Assembly (NCBI GenBank): GCA_019400425.1
Contig: JAFREE010000001.1
Coordinates: forward strand, 434,001 to 498,000
Source of the DNA: Hymenochaete sp. R1
Lineage: Eukaryota; Basidiomycota; Agaricomycetes; Hymenochaetales; Hymenochaetaceae
Reading direction: 5' to 3'
Length of the DNA stretch: 64,000 nt
The translations under genes were made by a program, and so were the position numbers. Every line of letters begins with the position of its first letter. The first letter of the stretch is position 1. The notes beneath the pieces were generated by a model that saw only the letters and a program-made list of their open reading frames with translations, searched no databases and was not told the origin of the DNA. This document shows, piece by piece, positions 21,835-33,580 of this stretch.

Positions 21835-23140
21835 ATGTCCCAGCAATCCCAACAAGAGTATGAAGAAGATGAAAGCTCTATCGTCTCTGGGCCTTTGCTC
21901 GTGTCGAAGCTGCAGGTTGGTAGTTAATTTCCCGCATGTTGTTCAGACCATGCTCAACACGTGTACCTAGGAAGTAGGCATCTCGCCCCAGGATATTAAG
22001 AAGTTATCGGATGCAGGACTAAACACTGTGGAGTCCGTAGTGTACACACCGAAGAAGGTTTTGCTGGCAATAAAGGGTATATCAGATCAGAAGGCAGACA
22101 AGATACTTGCTGAAGGTTAGATGCCATTCGTATCCTCCTTTGAAAAGAGTCGTCAGGTTGATTGATACGTACAGCCATGAAGATCATTCCTCTTGGGTTC
22201 CAAAGTGCTACAGAAGTGCACGCGAGGCGCTCGGAGCTCGTATGTATCACCACGGGATCCAAGCAGCTCGATACTTTACTCGCTGGTGGGGTCGAAACGG
22301 GTGCCATTACTGAAATGTTCGGGGAGTTCAGGACTGGAAAATCGCAACTGTGCCACACACTTGCGGTGACCTGTCAGCTTCCTGTCAGCATGGGTGGTGG
22401 GGAAGGCAAATGTCTGTATATTGATACGGAGGGCACGTTCCGCCCGGTGCGATTGTTGGCAGTAGCAGAGCGATATGGACTCAACGGCGAGGAAGTCCTC
22501 GACAACGTTGCTTATGCTCGCGCGTACAACGCGGACCATCAACAAAGCCTCCTTGTGCATGCCAGTGCGCTGATGTCCGAGTCAAGGTGTGTCCGAGCGT
22601 TCAATATTGCAGAACACATTGTTTCATAGATTCCGGCAGGTTCGCATTACTAATCGTTGACTCATGCACCAATCTTTATCGAACGGACTTTAACGGGCGT
22701 GGAGAACTGTCTGCGAGGCAGACCCATTTAGCACGTTTCCTCCGCACACTCCAGCGCTTGGCAGATGAGGTGATACATTGTTACCGAAACGGAAACGAGA
22801 ATGGCTTGAGTTCTAACTTACTTTTACAGTTTGGTATCGCAGTAGTAGTCACCAATCAGGTCATGTCTTCTCCAGACGCCGCTGCAGGACCGTACGCTGG
22901 CAATGACAAGAAACCTATAGGAGGAAACATCATGGCACATGCATCGACTACGCGGTTTGTCTCTTTCGTTCTTCCAGGGAATTTTCTGACCGACAGTCAT
23001 ACCCTATTAGATTGCAATTGCGAAAAGGTCGGGCGAATACTCGCATATGCAAGATCTATGATTCCCCGTGCCTTCCAGAAAGTGAGACGCACTTTGCTAT
23101 TCATGCAAATGGTATTGGAGACCCCGAAGAAGATGTTTAG
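21835..23140 (+). CDS. RAD51: RAD51 recombinase
   Basis: Eukaryotic RecA-family strand-exchange protein for homologous recombination. Six exons (21835-21915, 21971-22115, 22175-22586, 22640-22769, 22830-22954, 23011-23140) give 340 residues, close to the family's usual 339. An acidic N-terminus precedes the helix-hairpin-helix domain ([20 protein letters not shown]). Walker A is GEFRTGKSQ, where most RAD51s have GEFRTGKTQ. ATP-binding and linker motifs include [14 protein letters not shown] and [20 protein letters not shown] (Walker B). Loop L2 covers VVTNQVMS through [20 protein letters not shown]. The C-terminus is [17 protein letters not shown] sixth-exon donor of GTTTGT type was used because it restores [10 protein letters not shown]. 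Confidence 0.97.
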
Positions 23141-23376
23141 GGCTGCAATCTTTTACTTTACCACTCTTCAAGTTTCGGTCACTTTATAGCATAGCATAAC
23201 TTCATATCACTAGCACCCGTGGTTCTGATTCTTTTTCAAGTTCTGTACTTTCTCTAAGGAAATTACTTTTTCTTCGTAGGCCAAACATATAGTATTTGTG
23301 AAGTCTAATGTATTCTAAAGAAGGCACGAGAATTGTCGCATGGAGTGAAACAGGTACACTCGACGAGTCAGAACGG
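23141..23376. other. Convergent 3' region
   Basis: AT-rich 3' UTRs of RAD51 (+) and the hypothetical gene (-). Nothing else was seen. Confidence 0.4.
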
Positions 23377-24987
23377 TCACTGACCCTGTGCGAAATTCCA
23401 GACTAGTTTGAAGGGAAAGGAAAAAAGGTCCAATATCTTCGCGATTGCATCTAAAGGCATGAAATTAGAGTTCCCTGGACCGATGTCATCTGAGACGCCA
23501 GCAACCTCGGCAGACTGAGCTTCGAGCCCGCTGTCATCTATCCACGAACGAGGAACGATACGACCTGCTTCAGCAAAGGCCTTTTCGGCGTCACCTTCAA
23601 AAATATTGTTCCGGACGTAGTTCATCTGTTTGTCAAGCAGAGCAAGCGTTGCATAAGCCTCTTCAAAGTCTGTGCGCGCCAGTCCTTGGCTAGCTTCTGT
23701 TGAAGTCGGAGTCAAGGTTCTGAGGTCAGGTGTTCCGCCTAAGACAGGTGTCCGTTCTCGATGTTTGCAAGGTTTCTTCTTCTTGGCAATAGATTCGACT
23801 GGTAGTATTTTCAACGTCTGAGTCATATTTTCTTTTTGGGTCTTGGTCGTCTGGATGAGAGGGCGACAATGACCTGATTGGTTTGCCTGACGTGTTTGGG
23901 GGCGAATATTGCTCGTTTTATTGGACAAGGACAAGTGGGGCGCTCGGCCGCTTATGCGAGGTCGTCGAATCGAGTGAAGTAGCATGTCGAAAATATCACC
24001 GCTAGTCATGTCCCGAGCGGGCCTCATTCTGGTGTACATCGTTGCAAATCTTGTCCCGGGTATCAATGAGTTGGGCCCGTGATCCAGTTCGTAAGAGATG
24101 ACGCTAGAGACGGAACGAGTGATAGACGAGTCGCAGATAGTATGCTGGCCTTCTGTGCATTGACAAATCACTAAGTATTGTGCGCTCTTGTTTGGCGCAT
24201 GAGTTACTACAGATCCACCACTTTCCAATTTGTTGGATATCGTAGACTTCATTTGATATGCTCTGGACAGTGGCTTTTTATGACGAGTATAGATCAATAT
24301 CGGTCTTTAGACATAATCATACGTGAACGCACTATTGATTCTCGTTGTGTCGGCTCCTTGGAGCTGACGTCAGCCTCATCACGAACGGTGGACTTGACAT
24401 GATTGTCTTTCCTTTCAAGTGTAGATTCTGTTGTAGGAGCATGCCGTGATGTCAGAGTATTCTCTGTCCCTTTCAGAGGCTTGCGAGGCTTCTTGTGCTT
24501 CTGCTGAGCGCTCCCTTGCTTAACCAACGAAGTTAAGATACTGTTTTGGAGCATGTAAATCTCTGCAAGTGCCTTAGATGGACCCGTCCCCTTCCTGATT
24601 TTATTCGAGAAATTGTGGATTGGAGAATAAAAAGTCAGTTTAAGGAGCTTACCTGGATCTGGTTGGGCTTCCGTGTACGATGATCGCTCCTGACTCATCC
24701 TTACTGCTCGTGGCATCTCTACCGGTCCCAATTTCAAAAGAACTCGACGAAGGGATTATAATAGGCTTATTTCGTCCACCGCGTTTGTTAGACCTTGGAA
24801 GCAGACGCTTTCTTTTCTTCGGAGAAGCTTTGAAGTTCTGAGCAGAGTATGAGCCCGAAGACTTGAGAGAGCTTCTGGACGCAAGCGAAGCCAAAGACCT
24901 AAGAGAGGAGCGGGCCGGAAATTGTTCGCTAGTATTGGTGTTGCCCAGAGCGCTTTCAGCTAAGGCCCCTTGTTGACTGACCTTCAT
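23377..24987 (-). CDS. Hypothetical basic, Ser-rich protein
   Basis: Exon 1 starts at 24987 (MKVSQQGALAESALGN) and is Ser/Ala-rich with basic patches (SPKKRKRLLPRSNKRGGRNK) suggesting nuclear location. An intron with donor GTAAGC joins SPTRSR to KGTGPSKALAEIYMLQNSIL. A further intron near 24250-24325 leads to a long last exon. That exon ends in the most conserved-looking part, DFEEAYATLALLDKQMNYVR and DAIAKILDLFSFPFKLVWNF. I do not recognise a family. The exact second junction is uncertain, and two adjacent genes rather than one cannot be excluded. Confidence 0.6.
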
Positions 24988-25218
24988 TGTTCGACGTGAT
25001 TCAGAGAAAATGATGCAAGAGGCAGCAAGATTGAATCCAACGATATGGTTAAAAAGAAGGGGTGAATTTGGGCTGACGCTGAGCTCCGTCCGATTTGGTC
25101 AATTTCAGTACAACATGCACAAACAAACATGAGGGCGTGCGAACTACTGTCTAATAATAAAAATACATTTCAACAACGGTCAAAAGTTGCTTGAAGAAAG
25201 GTATTCAGGGATTCTGAT

Positions 25219-26906
25219 TCATGCATCCTTCCAAATCGACTTGGCAGTGCTCGAGACAAGCGACAACTTCTTCTTCGAAACGTCCTCCGTAATGAGGTTC
25301 CCTTCCGCATGAGAAGCAAAACCGCATTGCGGGCTAATGCAGATCCTAATCATCGTCCAGTTGTGAGTACAAGTTCATCTGAATCAAACAATGAGACTCA
25401 CTGGCTAAGAGCTTCTTCATAGGTACGCTTGGGAGTGCCGCTGGCTAGGACTTCAGCCGCTTGGTGAATTCGGGCCTTCAAGTCTTCCGGATCCTCAAGC
25501 TACAATAGCGTCCCTTAAACATCAATAAAAATGCCAGATGACACGACCCTCTTACCTCTTGCAACTTCGAAGAGATCAGGCCGAGGACAATCACCTTGTT
25601 CTTCGGTACGTGTTTGAGCGGTTCAAATGTGCCTGCACGATCCGTATCATACTCAAGCTGTTCGCATGTAAGTGACGAGAGCAATATTTATGGAGCTAGA
25701 CTCACATAGTAAACGTCGACGTTTATCTCATTGAAGAGTTTGATAGCTATCCGATCGTATCCACCCTCACTGAAATGCATGCCGTCCTTGAAGTTCCCAC
25801 GGCACAAGTGAAGGCCGACAGTCATGTCTGGAGGGTGACCCTCGATACACTTGTTGTACGCTCTGATATAGGTATCAAGAAGCCCTTCGTGATCTACTCC
25901 CTTTTCTTCCATCCTGTAAGGTTTCAGTATATGTACGTGTACGACGGAAGCGAAATCGTACCCCTTTATCATCGCATCTGCGCAGAAATAAGCTAGAAGA
26001 GGATCATCGAATTGGATATTGCGGCAGCCTACAGCGTAAAGATCCTTAATCTCTTGTTGATAGGCCACCGCGACGTCCGCGAAGTATTCATCTAGCAGAG
26101 ATTCCGTCTCAGACCCATGAATAATACACAAATTACGTATATCTGACCATCATTCTTGTATACTTCCTTGTTGTATGCGTATTCTCCGTGACGAAGATGA
26201 TACCATTCTGGAGCGCACATAGTAAGCTTCAGAGAAGAATGTTCCTCAGGCTTCGTGAAAGCTTTGAGCCCTTCGAACTGGTCGATGTAAAACGGTCTCG
26301 TGCGTTTCAATTTCCCCTGGATGAACGTGAAGGCCCATCCTGACGGATATGGGATATGGGAATCAAGCAATTCACTCACCACGCAGACATGCGAGTCACC
26401 ACCGTGAAATGCAAGCTTCTTGAAGGCTTTGACATCGGGAACATAGTCCTTTGACGAAGCTTAATCATGAGCGGAGTGGAGTCTCATTGTAACGTACCAT
26501 CAACATATGGAGAGGCACTGCGAAACAGCATCAGTTGGTGTAGTTAATTTGGAAAATCATTGCGTGACGTACCTTCTTTCAGATGCTGCATGCCTTCCAA
26601 GGCGTCAAAGACACCGTCAAAGAACATATGCCTTGATGTGCGCAAAAATAAGCCAGAGTTCACTTCACCACGCTGATACAAACAATCCACATACCGTCTA
26701 AACTCGCCGTCTGTAATGGACTTGATCCCGGCGTCACGCTGCAATTGGACAACATCCTTAATAGCTGCATCCTCAATAGGTTTGAGGTCCTCCTTCGTGG
26801 CTTCGCCTTTTTCGAATTCGCCTCGCTTTTTGAGAAGCTCAGCAGGTCGTTTCAAGGATCCGATATGCTCCGCACGATACGGAGGGAAGAGCTTTGGGCT
26901 TGTCAT
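25219..26906 (-). CDS. MetE-like (cobalamin-independent methionine synthase C-terminal type) protein
   Basis: Single-domain relative of the catalytic half of MetE, as in YxjG/YxjH-type proteins. The N-terminus is PPYRAEHIGSLKRPAELLKK, and TDGEFRRY follows. The zinc-site residues expected for MetE are visible: His and Cys in GLHLCRGNFKDG, Glu in YLEYDTDRAG and Cys in ISPQCGFAS. Other family motifs are QFDDPLLAYFC and NKVIVLGLISSKLQELEDPE. The protein ends SSTAKSIWKDA. Many short introns. It could methylate homocysteine or another thiol, but lacks the MetE N-terminal half, so the substrate is unknown. Confidence 0.88.
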
Positions 26907-27342
26907 TGTCCTTTGATTGTAATGAGGTGAGAATGAACGATGAGAGGGACGGGCAGCCTCATTTTAAACTATTCGATTAGAGCTATGGAAAAAGGCTACA
27001 TTTCGATCGTATACCAACGCAAGGGGGTAATCCAAACTTCCGTGGTCACATGGCAGTGAGAACGATCCTGTCTTTGGTCTTTAGCTCCCACATGGCCCCG
27101 GGGCGCCTTGTAGTCGAGGGAAATTCAGGAGTATGTTTCGCGTAGCCGGGCAATGCATCGAGATAACATCCAATCGATGGTGAGAATGACATGGTGAGAA
27201 GACGTACGGCGCCTTTGCAACATGCAAGCTCAGGGGACGCGCGCATAAACGATTGGTGAATTCGCGCGCTTCAGCGGGCTAGTGCACTATACAAACGACG
27301 ACGTCTCATCTCAGCCTTCAATCCTGAAGTCGGGTCTTCACT
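26907..27342. promoter_or_regulatory. Divergent promoter region, MetE-like / eL13
   Basis: This stretch separates the MetE-like start and the eL13 leader. A CT-rich block (ACGACGTCTCATCTCAGCC) lies just before the leader. No other gene is supported; a 66-codon minus frame at 27046-27246 has no conserved content. Confidence 0.4.
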
Positions 27343-27651
27343 ATGAAACCGGTGAGTCTATGTAGACAATCGATTGAGAGTAAGTAAGAGATAGAAATAC
27401 AAACGATATCTGCCGGAGCTGGACTTAACCGAGTCCTTTACCATACGCGAGTAATAAGAAATTGATGAGCTCACGTGCGTTGTGAGTACTACCTACCGCA
27501 TTTGGTAGCTAGTTTATAGCACTTGTTTGTTCTCCTTCTCGTTGCGCTGAAATCGTTACAATCCACGGCCGCGAGTATCCTCAAGAATAAGGTGCGAATA
27601 TCTATCGTTCCAAAGCACATATAGCAGCACCTTACTGGAACTTACGCAGAC
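27343..27651 (+). other. eL13 5' leader with probable introns and a short upstream ORF
   Basis: ATGAAACCG at 27343 is followed at once by GTGAGT, and CTTACGCAG ends two bases before the eL13 ATG. The leader is therefore probably spliced. If unspliced it would carry a 14-codon upstream ORF starting at 27343. A second donor (GTGCGA near 27592) would give a typical 58 nt last intron. The leader is much longer than other introns here. Confidence 0.45.
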
Positions 27652-28433
27652 ATGGGTTGGCACCATAACAACGTCCTACACGGCAACCATTTCCGCAAGG
27701 ACTGGCAGCGCCGTGTCCGCACCTGGTTCGACCAGCCAGGCCGCAAACTCAGACGTCGTCAAGCCCGCCAAACTAAAGCAGCGAAACTCGGCGTTCGCCC
27801 CATCAAATCTCTCCGTCCTGCCGTCCGTGGCCAGACCGTACGCTACAACATTAAGCTCCGTGAGGGACGCGGGTTTACGCTTGCGGAGTTGAAGGAGGCA
27901 GGGATTGGGAAGAAGGAGGCGAGGGGGATTGGAATCACGGTGGACCATCGCAGACGGAACTTGAGCGAGGAGGGGAAAACGCTCAATGTGGAGCGTTTGA
28001 AGGCCTACAAGTCGAAACTCATCCTCTTCCCTCGCAAGGCTGGCAAGCCCAAGAAGGGCGACTCCACGGTACGTCTCCTTATTTTATTTTATTCTAAAAA
28101 GAAGATGCGCCCTAGCGCAAGATTGTTCATAACCTTGCTATTCTAGGGTGATGACCTTAAGGCCGAGATATCTCGCAACGCCCAACAATCTTTGCCCCTC
28201 CCTGCAGGCGTGGAACGCGAAGCTCCCCGCAAGATCACTTCTGAAGAACGTGAATTCGAGGCATTCCGGACTCTCCGCAACAGCCGTGCCGAGGCGAGGT
28301 ACGAAGGTGCTCGCAAGATCAGACAGGCAAAGGTGAGGACTTCGCTTAAGCTATCTGAATTTTGAATTCAAGAACCACAATTCTGACTTTTGATTTATAG
28401 AAAGAGGAAGAGGAGGCCAACAAGAAGAAATAA
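27652..28433 (+). CDS. RPL13: 60S ribosomal protein L13 (eL13)
   Basis: Cytosolic large-subunit protein. Exons 27652-28068, 28147-28332 and 28401-28433 give 211 residues. The N-terminus [20 protein letters not shown] leads to [20 protein letters not shown]. Core motifs include [40 protein letters not shown] and [20 protein letters not shown]. The C-terminus [20 protein letters not shown] ends in a Lys/Glu tail ([11 protein letters not shown]). Length and basic composition are typical. Confidence 0.96.
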
Positions 28434-28709
28434 ACTTGTACTTGCATTCTTCCGTCTCTTTACATGTGCAGTTGTCCATATCACCTTTCTGTATGCTTTA
28501 CCAAAATTCTCCTTCTGGGTACGTACCCTATGCGTATCCAGTGTCCCGCACACGAATTATGCATATGCCACGCAATGGAAGTGTTCATACGCCAGACACT
28601 TATTTCAAATCTATGAAAAAAATCCATATAACAATGGGGTAAAGAATATCTATCCGATATCCGATGCTCGTAAAAGCTCTATCAACAAGTCAAAAAAAAA
28701 GTCGAACGT

Positions 28710-30613
28710 TCAGTTATTCGAAATACTAATCGCCTCTTTGATATTCTCATCCGCCACCACCTTCATATTCTTCACCTGCTGCGCCACATCCCTCAAGACG
28801 CCCCTCACCTCCTGATTCCCCTCCACGAACCCAAACTCCGCATACTCCAAGCCCTGCTCGCGCGCAAACTCTTTCACAAGCTTGCTTGCGGCCTTGAGAT
28901 TGTGCCTCGGGAGACGTGGGAAGAGGTGGTGTGTGACTTGGAGGTGGAGGCCGCCGTGGATGAACCCTATTGAGTCAGGGCAGATGACGTCGACGGTTGT
29001 GCGGAGTTGGCGGTGGACGAAGGATTCGACGGGGCCGAGGTCGGCGGTGGAGCGGGAGAAATGGGAGAGGACGATCTGTTTTCATCGCAGGATGCGCCGG
29101 AGTCAAATAAGATCAAGAAAGGGTTGTTAGTAGTAGCTTCGTTGGTTGAGACTCGAAAGGCAGTACCTGAATGTGTATCGGGCTTGTGACGATATGGCTC
29201 ACGAGCACATACATGAGCGCGTTCTTCCAGCTCCCCGTTCCCTTCAATACCGCTCCAAACCACGTCCAGAAAACACAAATACCTATCACTTCCGCCCACC
29301 ATTTCCAGCGTCCACCGCGGGCTTTTACTTGAGCGTTACGCGCGTTGAAGAGGAAGCAATAGGAGAGACGGTAGAGGTTGAGGCGCGCGAGGGACATGAC
29401 GATGTAGAAGAGGTGGTGTTGGACGCGGAGGAAGACGCGGGATGCGAAGTCGAAGGGGAGGACGCGTTTGTAATAAGACGAGTAAAGATTGGAGAGCAAA
29501 TGAGGGGAGATGGCGAAGAAAGGAAGGTGCTCAATGTCGGGATCACTGAAAAGAATTTAAAATAAGTATATCATTCAGCGTAAGCAATACGTACTGCGTA
29601 GGATGGTTCGTCACCACTGGAAGAATCAACTCAGTTTCTAATTTAAAATAAAACTGGAGAACACTGACAATGATGGACATTATGGTTCTACAATGATTAC
29701 AGGTAAGTAAAACAACAAACAGTACTATAGAAAAGCGAATACTCACATCAACCCACCAGCCTACACTGAGTCCACCGACAAAATCAGCCAAAAAGATGGC
29801 AATCGTACGATCCACATTCCAATTGTGCGTCACACCCCGGTGTCCCAAATCATGCACAAGGAACATAATCTGATGCCACAGGCACCCCAGGAAGACCGCG
29901 CTCGGAAAGTACATGGACCTCCGGTAGAACCACACCGAAAGGAAAGCAAAGACGGCGTAACGTAGGATGTCGGGACCCAAGCCCGTAATGTACCGCGTTT
30001 TGTATAGACCGGCGTCTGTAACGCGTTTATGCAGGGTTTTGTATGCTGCAGAGTGTTGCGCCTGTGTTTTGGAAGAAAGCGCTGACGGTGGGGGCATGAG
30101 AGTTTCTAGGCTGGGTTGCTCGATGCTCATTTCTTGTCCGATCGAGCCCTTCTCGACGAGTAGGATTTGTGAAGCCGGGTTGAGCTCCTCATGCTCATAT
30201 CCAGACGATTCCGCTTTCAATCCAGACGGTGTTGTATGCGTCGGGTCAGCGTAGCGTACCCATTTCCCTTGAGACCAGCGCCAGCCTGTCATATAAGGCG
30301 GTACGAGGGGTTCCCAAGCACTATCACCAGCAGTAGGTTTAACGCGCGCAACGACATATCGTTGAATCATGCGCAGAGTTTCCTGGCCGTGGAACGCATC
30401 GACCTCGTCTGTCGCGTCCCGACCGACGAAATGGAGGATGGCGAGGTCGCCGCCTGGGTGGACGGCAAGCCATGAATGGGGTACGCGGACGACGGAGGAA
30501 TGGTATATGAAAAGGTTCTCGCCGACGAGGATGCGAGCGGCCACCTCTTCACGAGACCATTCTGGTTTTTGCTCTTTTTCTTGATGAGGTTGGCGAGGGG
30601 GAGGTTTGCCCAT
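28710..30613 (-). CDS. Delta-8 sphingolipid desaturase with N-terminal cytochrome b5
   Basis: ER-membrane front-end desaturase that introduces the delta-8 double bond into the sphingoid base of glucosylceramides. The cytochrome b5 domain has the haem motif VHPGGDLAILHFVGRDATDE. Three histidine boxes follow: HDLGHRG, HNVHH and QVTHH, the last with the Gln typical of front-end desaturases. Several membrane helices are visible (ILRYAVFAFLSVWFYRR; FYIVMSLARLNLYRLSYCF). The second box and the next segment are carried by tiny exons of 19 nt (29669-29687) and 22 nt (29595-29616). The start at 30613 (MGKPPPRQ) was preferred to an upstream in-frame ATG at 30739. The C-terminus is DENIKEAISISNN. Confidence 0.94.
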
Positions 30614-31376
30614 GGCGGTAGAAGTGGACGTGTATGTTGTTGGTAGAAGGAAGGTGGAATGAGTATAAGTAGGGCATGACTGCAGATTGTTCGCGTAAGA
30701 AGGCCGGGGCGCGTCGTTCGACTTCAGATTTTTCTTCATTTATTGATTATTCCAGCAAAGCCTCGAGCATACACACATGTTGCACTAAACTCCAATAGGG
30801 TGTTCTTTTTACTCTTAATCCACGGAGATGGGACTATTGACATCACTGTCGAGAATCGATGTTGGAGTTCAGTTCAGTCATTAAAACCGAAGCACAGCAC
30901 CGAACAAATGAAATCAAATATGATGATGGATATGTGTGTAGATTTATTATAGAGCATTGTGAGATCAAAGGTTGAATTTAAAGGTCACCCGTCGCCACAT
31001 AGAGTATTAGAGAGCGTGAGTGAATGAGTGAGGAAGGGGGTGTTTGGGTGTGTGTATACAGCAGTATACAGACCAGAGAGTTTCCCCAGTCGGCAGTTCT
31101 TTCCAGCTCAGCTCAGCTCAGCCCAGGGTTCATCTTTTCTCTTCTCTCCCTCTCCCCTCCACCACCAACAACGACCAGCGACTCCTCCTCCTTTCATTTG
31201 GTCTTCAACCTTCCTTCCAATCTAGCCTAGGGGCTCCCGTCCCCCGCCAGCCGCACTTAACGACCGCTTCGCTTCCGTAATCAATACTCCCGCTTCTCCC
31301 TTGCGCCAACAACACAACACACAAGCACAAGCAGCCCCCCAGCCAATAGTCCCAGCCCCCATCAGCATACAAATAC
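30614..31376. promoter_or_regulatory. Divergent promoter region, desaturase / PAL1
   Basis: This 763 bp separates two divergent starts. The PAL1 side is pyrimidine-rich (TCTTCTCTCCCTCTCCCC near 31140) and contains a short CAGCT repeat (AGCTCAGCTCAGCTCAGC, about 31106-31123). No coding sequence is convincing. Confidence 0.4.
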
Positions 31377-33084
31377 ATGTACCCTTCCTCTCACCGCCAA
31401 CAGCACGCCTCACGCCCCGCCGCGCACAGAGCTCGATCCTCCTCTGACCCTTTCTCAGACCCCGTGTATCCCATCCCCCATATCGCATACACAAACTCTT
31501 ATCCCTCCGAACGTGATCGCGTACGTGAACGCCCTCCGCCCCCGCCACCAAAGCAGCCCTACCATTCCCGTAAACCCTCTTCGAGACAGTACCCGGACCG
31601 TGACAAGACAAGAGACCCAAGGATGGAGTCTGCCGTCAAGGAAGCCGTGTCCGTTCGCCCCTCAGAACCGAGGGCAAAGGTCGGAAGGAGCCAGACAGGG
31701 TGTGTCTCACCCATCTTTCTCTCCCCCTCTACTTACTCATCGCTCCCAATCTGCCTATCACTATCACTATGAACGCATGGAACTTATTCATATATAACCG
31801 GTTAGTGGTGTCCACCTTGCAACCAAACCATCTGCGAGCGCGACTCGTCGATCTTATTCACAAGACTCCGGTACACCACCTGTTGCCATGAAGCCCTCTA
31901 CCAGAGCAAAGCCGGGCAAAAAAGGCTCCACACATGCGGATGTTATTGACAGACTTGATTTTACGGGATTGGGCCCAAGTGCGTTTTACATTCGTCGCCT
32001 TTTTCATGAATCAGGAATGGGTCACTGATTGGTATCTTCTTCTGAAGTGGTCCATCATGATGGACCGTTCGACGCTTGCGCACCATCGCGCAACCGTCAC
32101 AAAGCAAAGGCTCCAATGATGGCCTGGTCTGCACCAGAAGACGATGGAGGCCCCATGTCGGCTGCTCAGTTCAGAGCTGATCGTCGACGCCCTGCAGATG
32201 GCATGGGTTCCCCCTATGATGCAGCTGGCTACGAGGACGTCGACTTCCGTGAGCAACAGAATTCCAAGAATATCGACCGCATCGCCGAAGCGTGGGGTAT
32301 TCATGAACCCGAACCCTATGAAGAATTCTTTGGCGCTGGCGGAGGTGGTGGCGGAGGCGGTGATAAGTCCACTGCAAGTTCGATCATCGGTGGATACGAA
32401 GGTCATAACTCCAACGGACGTACTCGAGGCACTCAACTTCGTGAGACTTACACATCAGAGAATCCGCCCGTCCGAAAGAACAATGGACGTCTCCCGCCGC
32501 CCAAGCCAATCATTCTTCCGGGCGCAAGTCGAGGAGCCTCGCTTGATGCGCCTCCGACGGCGATGCCTTCACCTCCGTTGAATGGTTCCCCCGGAGCTCC
32601 GAAGCGGAGCAAGTCGCTCATGCAGAAGATCCGCAAGATGCGTGACCAACCCAATGTACCCATGGACTCTCCTAGTGCAGCATATGGTGACGAAAACCCT
32701 TCCCCGCCGTCCTCGTCAGAGAACTACGGGAACGATATCTACTCTGACGGTGGCGGGCGCACGGGCCGACCCACCCACCGTCACCAGAATTCGTTCTTTG
32801 GTCGGCTTGCGGGACGCACGTTGAGCGCTAATCCCGGCCCTGTGTCTCCTCCTGGTGACGTCGATGATCACTACGTATATGTGGAGAAGAAGTCTGGGTC
32901 CGGTGGTAAAGCGCTGCCACCACGCCCGAAAGAAACGCCAATGTCCCCGCCGTATGGAAACGATAAGGAAGGCTACTTTGATGGTGCACCCGCTCCTGGA
33001 GGTCTGCCTTCTTCTCCGAACGGTATTGGAAGGAAGACAAGCATACTCAGACGAGTCAAGGGCGCCGTTCGGGGTGGCAAGTAA
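31377..33084 (+). CDS. PAL1-family cell morphology protein
   Basis: Pal1 proteins sit at sites of polar growth and endocytosis and shape fungal cells. Exon 1 encodes MYPSSHRQQHASRPAAHRAR and a poly-Pro stretch (ERPPPPPPKQP). The Pal1 core is formed across introns: ADVIDRLDFTGLG joins PMVHHDGPFDACAPSRNRHK and KAPMMAWSAPEDD. Then comes the signature NIDRIAEAWGIHEPEPYEEF, a Gly run of about eleven residues and a long disordered Pro/Ser tail with SH3-ligand-like prolines. The end is basic (RKTSILRRVKGAVRGGK). The start is the first in-frame ATG and could lie elsewhere. Confidence 0.9.
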
Positions 33085-33580
33085 ACAACACTAGTTATAA
33101 GAACGAAGGTAGTCGCAAGTACAATGTGTAACTTTCTTCACCTATGACTGTCCCTTCATTTTTTGATAATGTGGTCTTCCCCATTTCTTACTTTTTTCTG
33201 GCTTGTCAATAGTGCCTTCTCTATAGACACCCTTTTCCTCCCCCTTTTCTGTTTCGCTTTTTCCTCGTTTTGAGCCTGAACTTCATCGTTGTCTTTCGTC
33301 CTTTGCCCCCTTTCCGCGTCAGATCTTACCTTCTTACTTCTCTCTTTAAACCTACGCCTCCTGTATATCCATGCCCAGAGCGTCCAGAATACGAATCCGA
33401 GTATCGAGTATCATCTTCAAGCTTGTATCCTTCCTTTGTACTTTTCGACTGACTGACTACCTCTTTCTTATGCCGCTCCTTTATCGCTTCTGTGTACAAA
33501 ATTCGCTTCAAATCGATGTCATAGCATTGACTATTTTTTTTAAAAAAAATGTATGTCTACAAACCATTGCTCAGTGTATG
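33085..33580. other. Convergent 3' intergenic region
   Basis: This 496 bp T- and C-rich region separates the PAL1 and HIS7 stop codons. It includes a T7/A8 tract (33534-33548) that could serve transcription termination. No gene is supported. Confidence 0.4.

Noticed and set aside
27462..27550. Possible box C/D snoRNA in the eL13 leader intron (TTGATGA ... CTGA)
   Set aside because: The C box has T in place of the required purine, and the flanking GTAA/TTAC pairing is short and not adjacent to the boxes.
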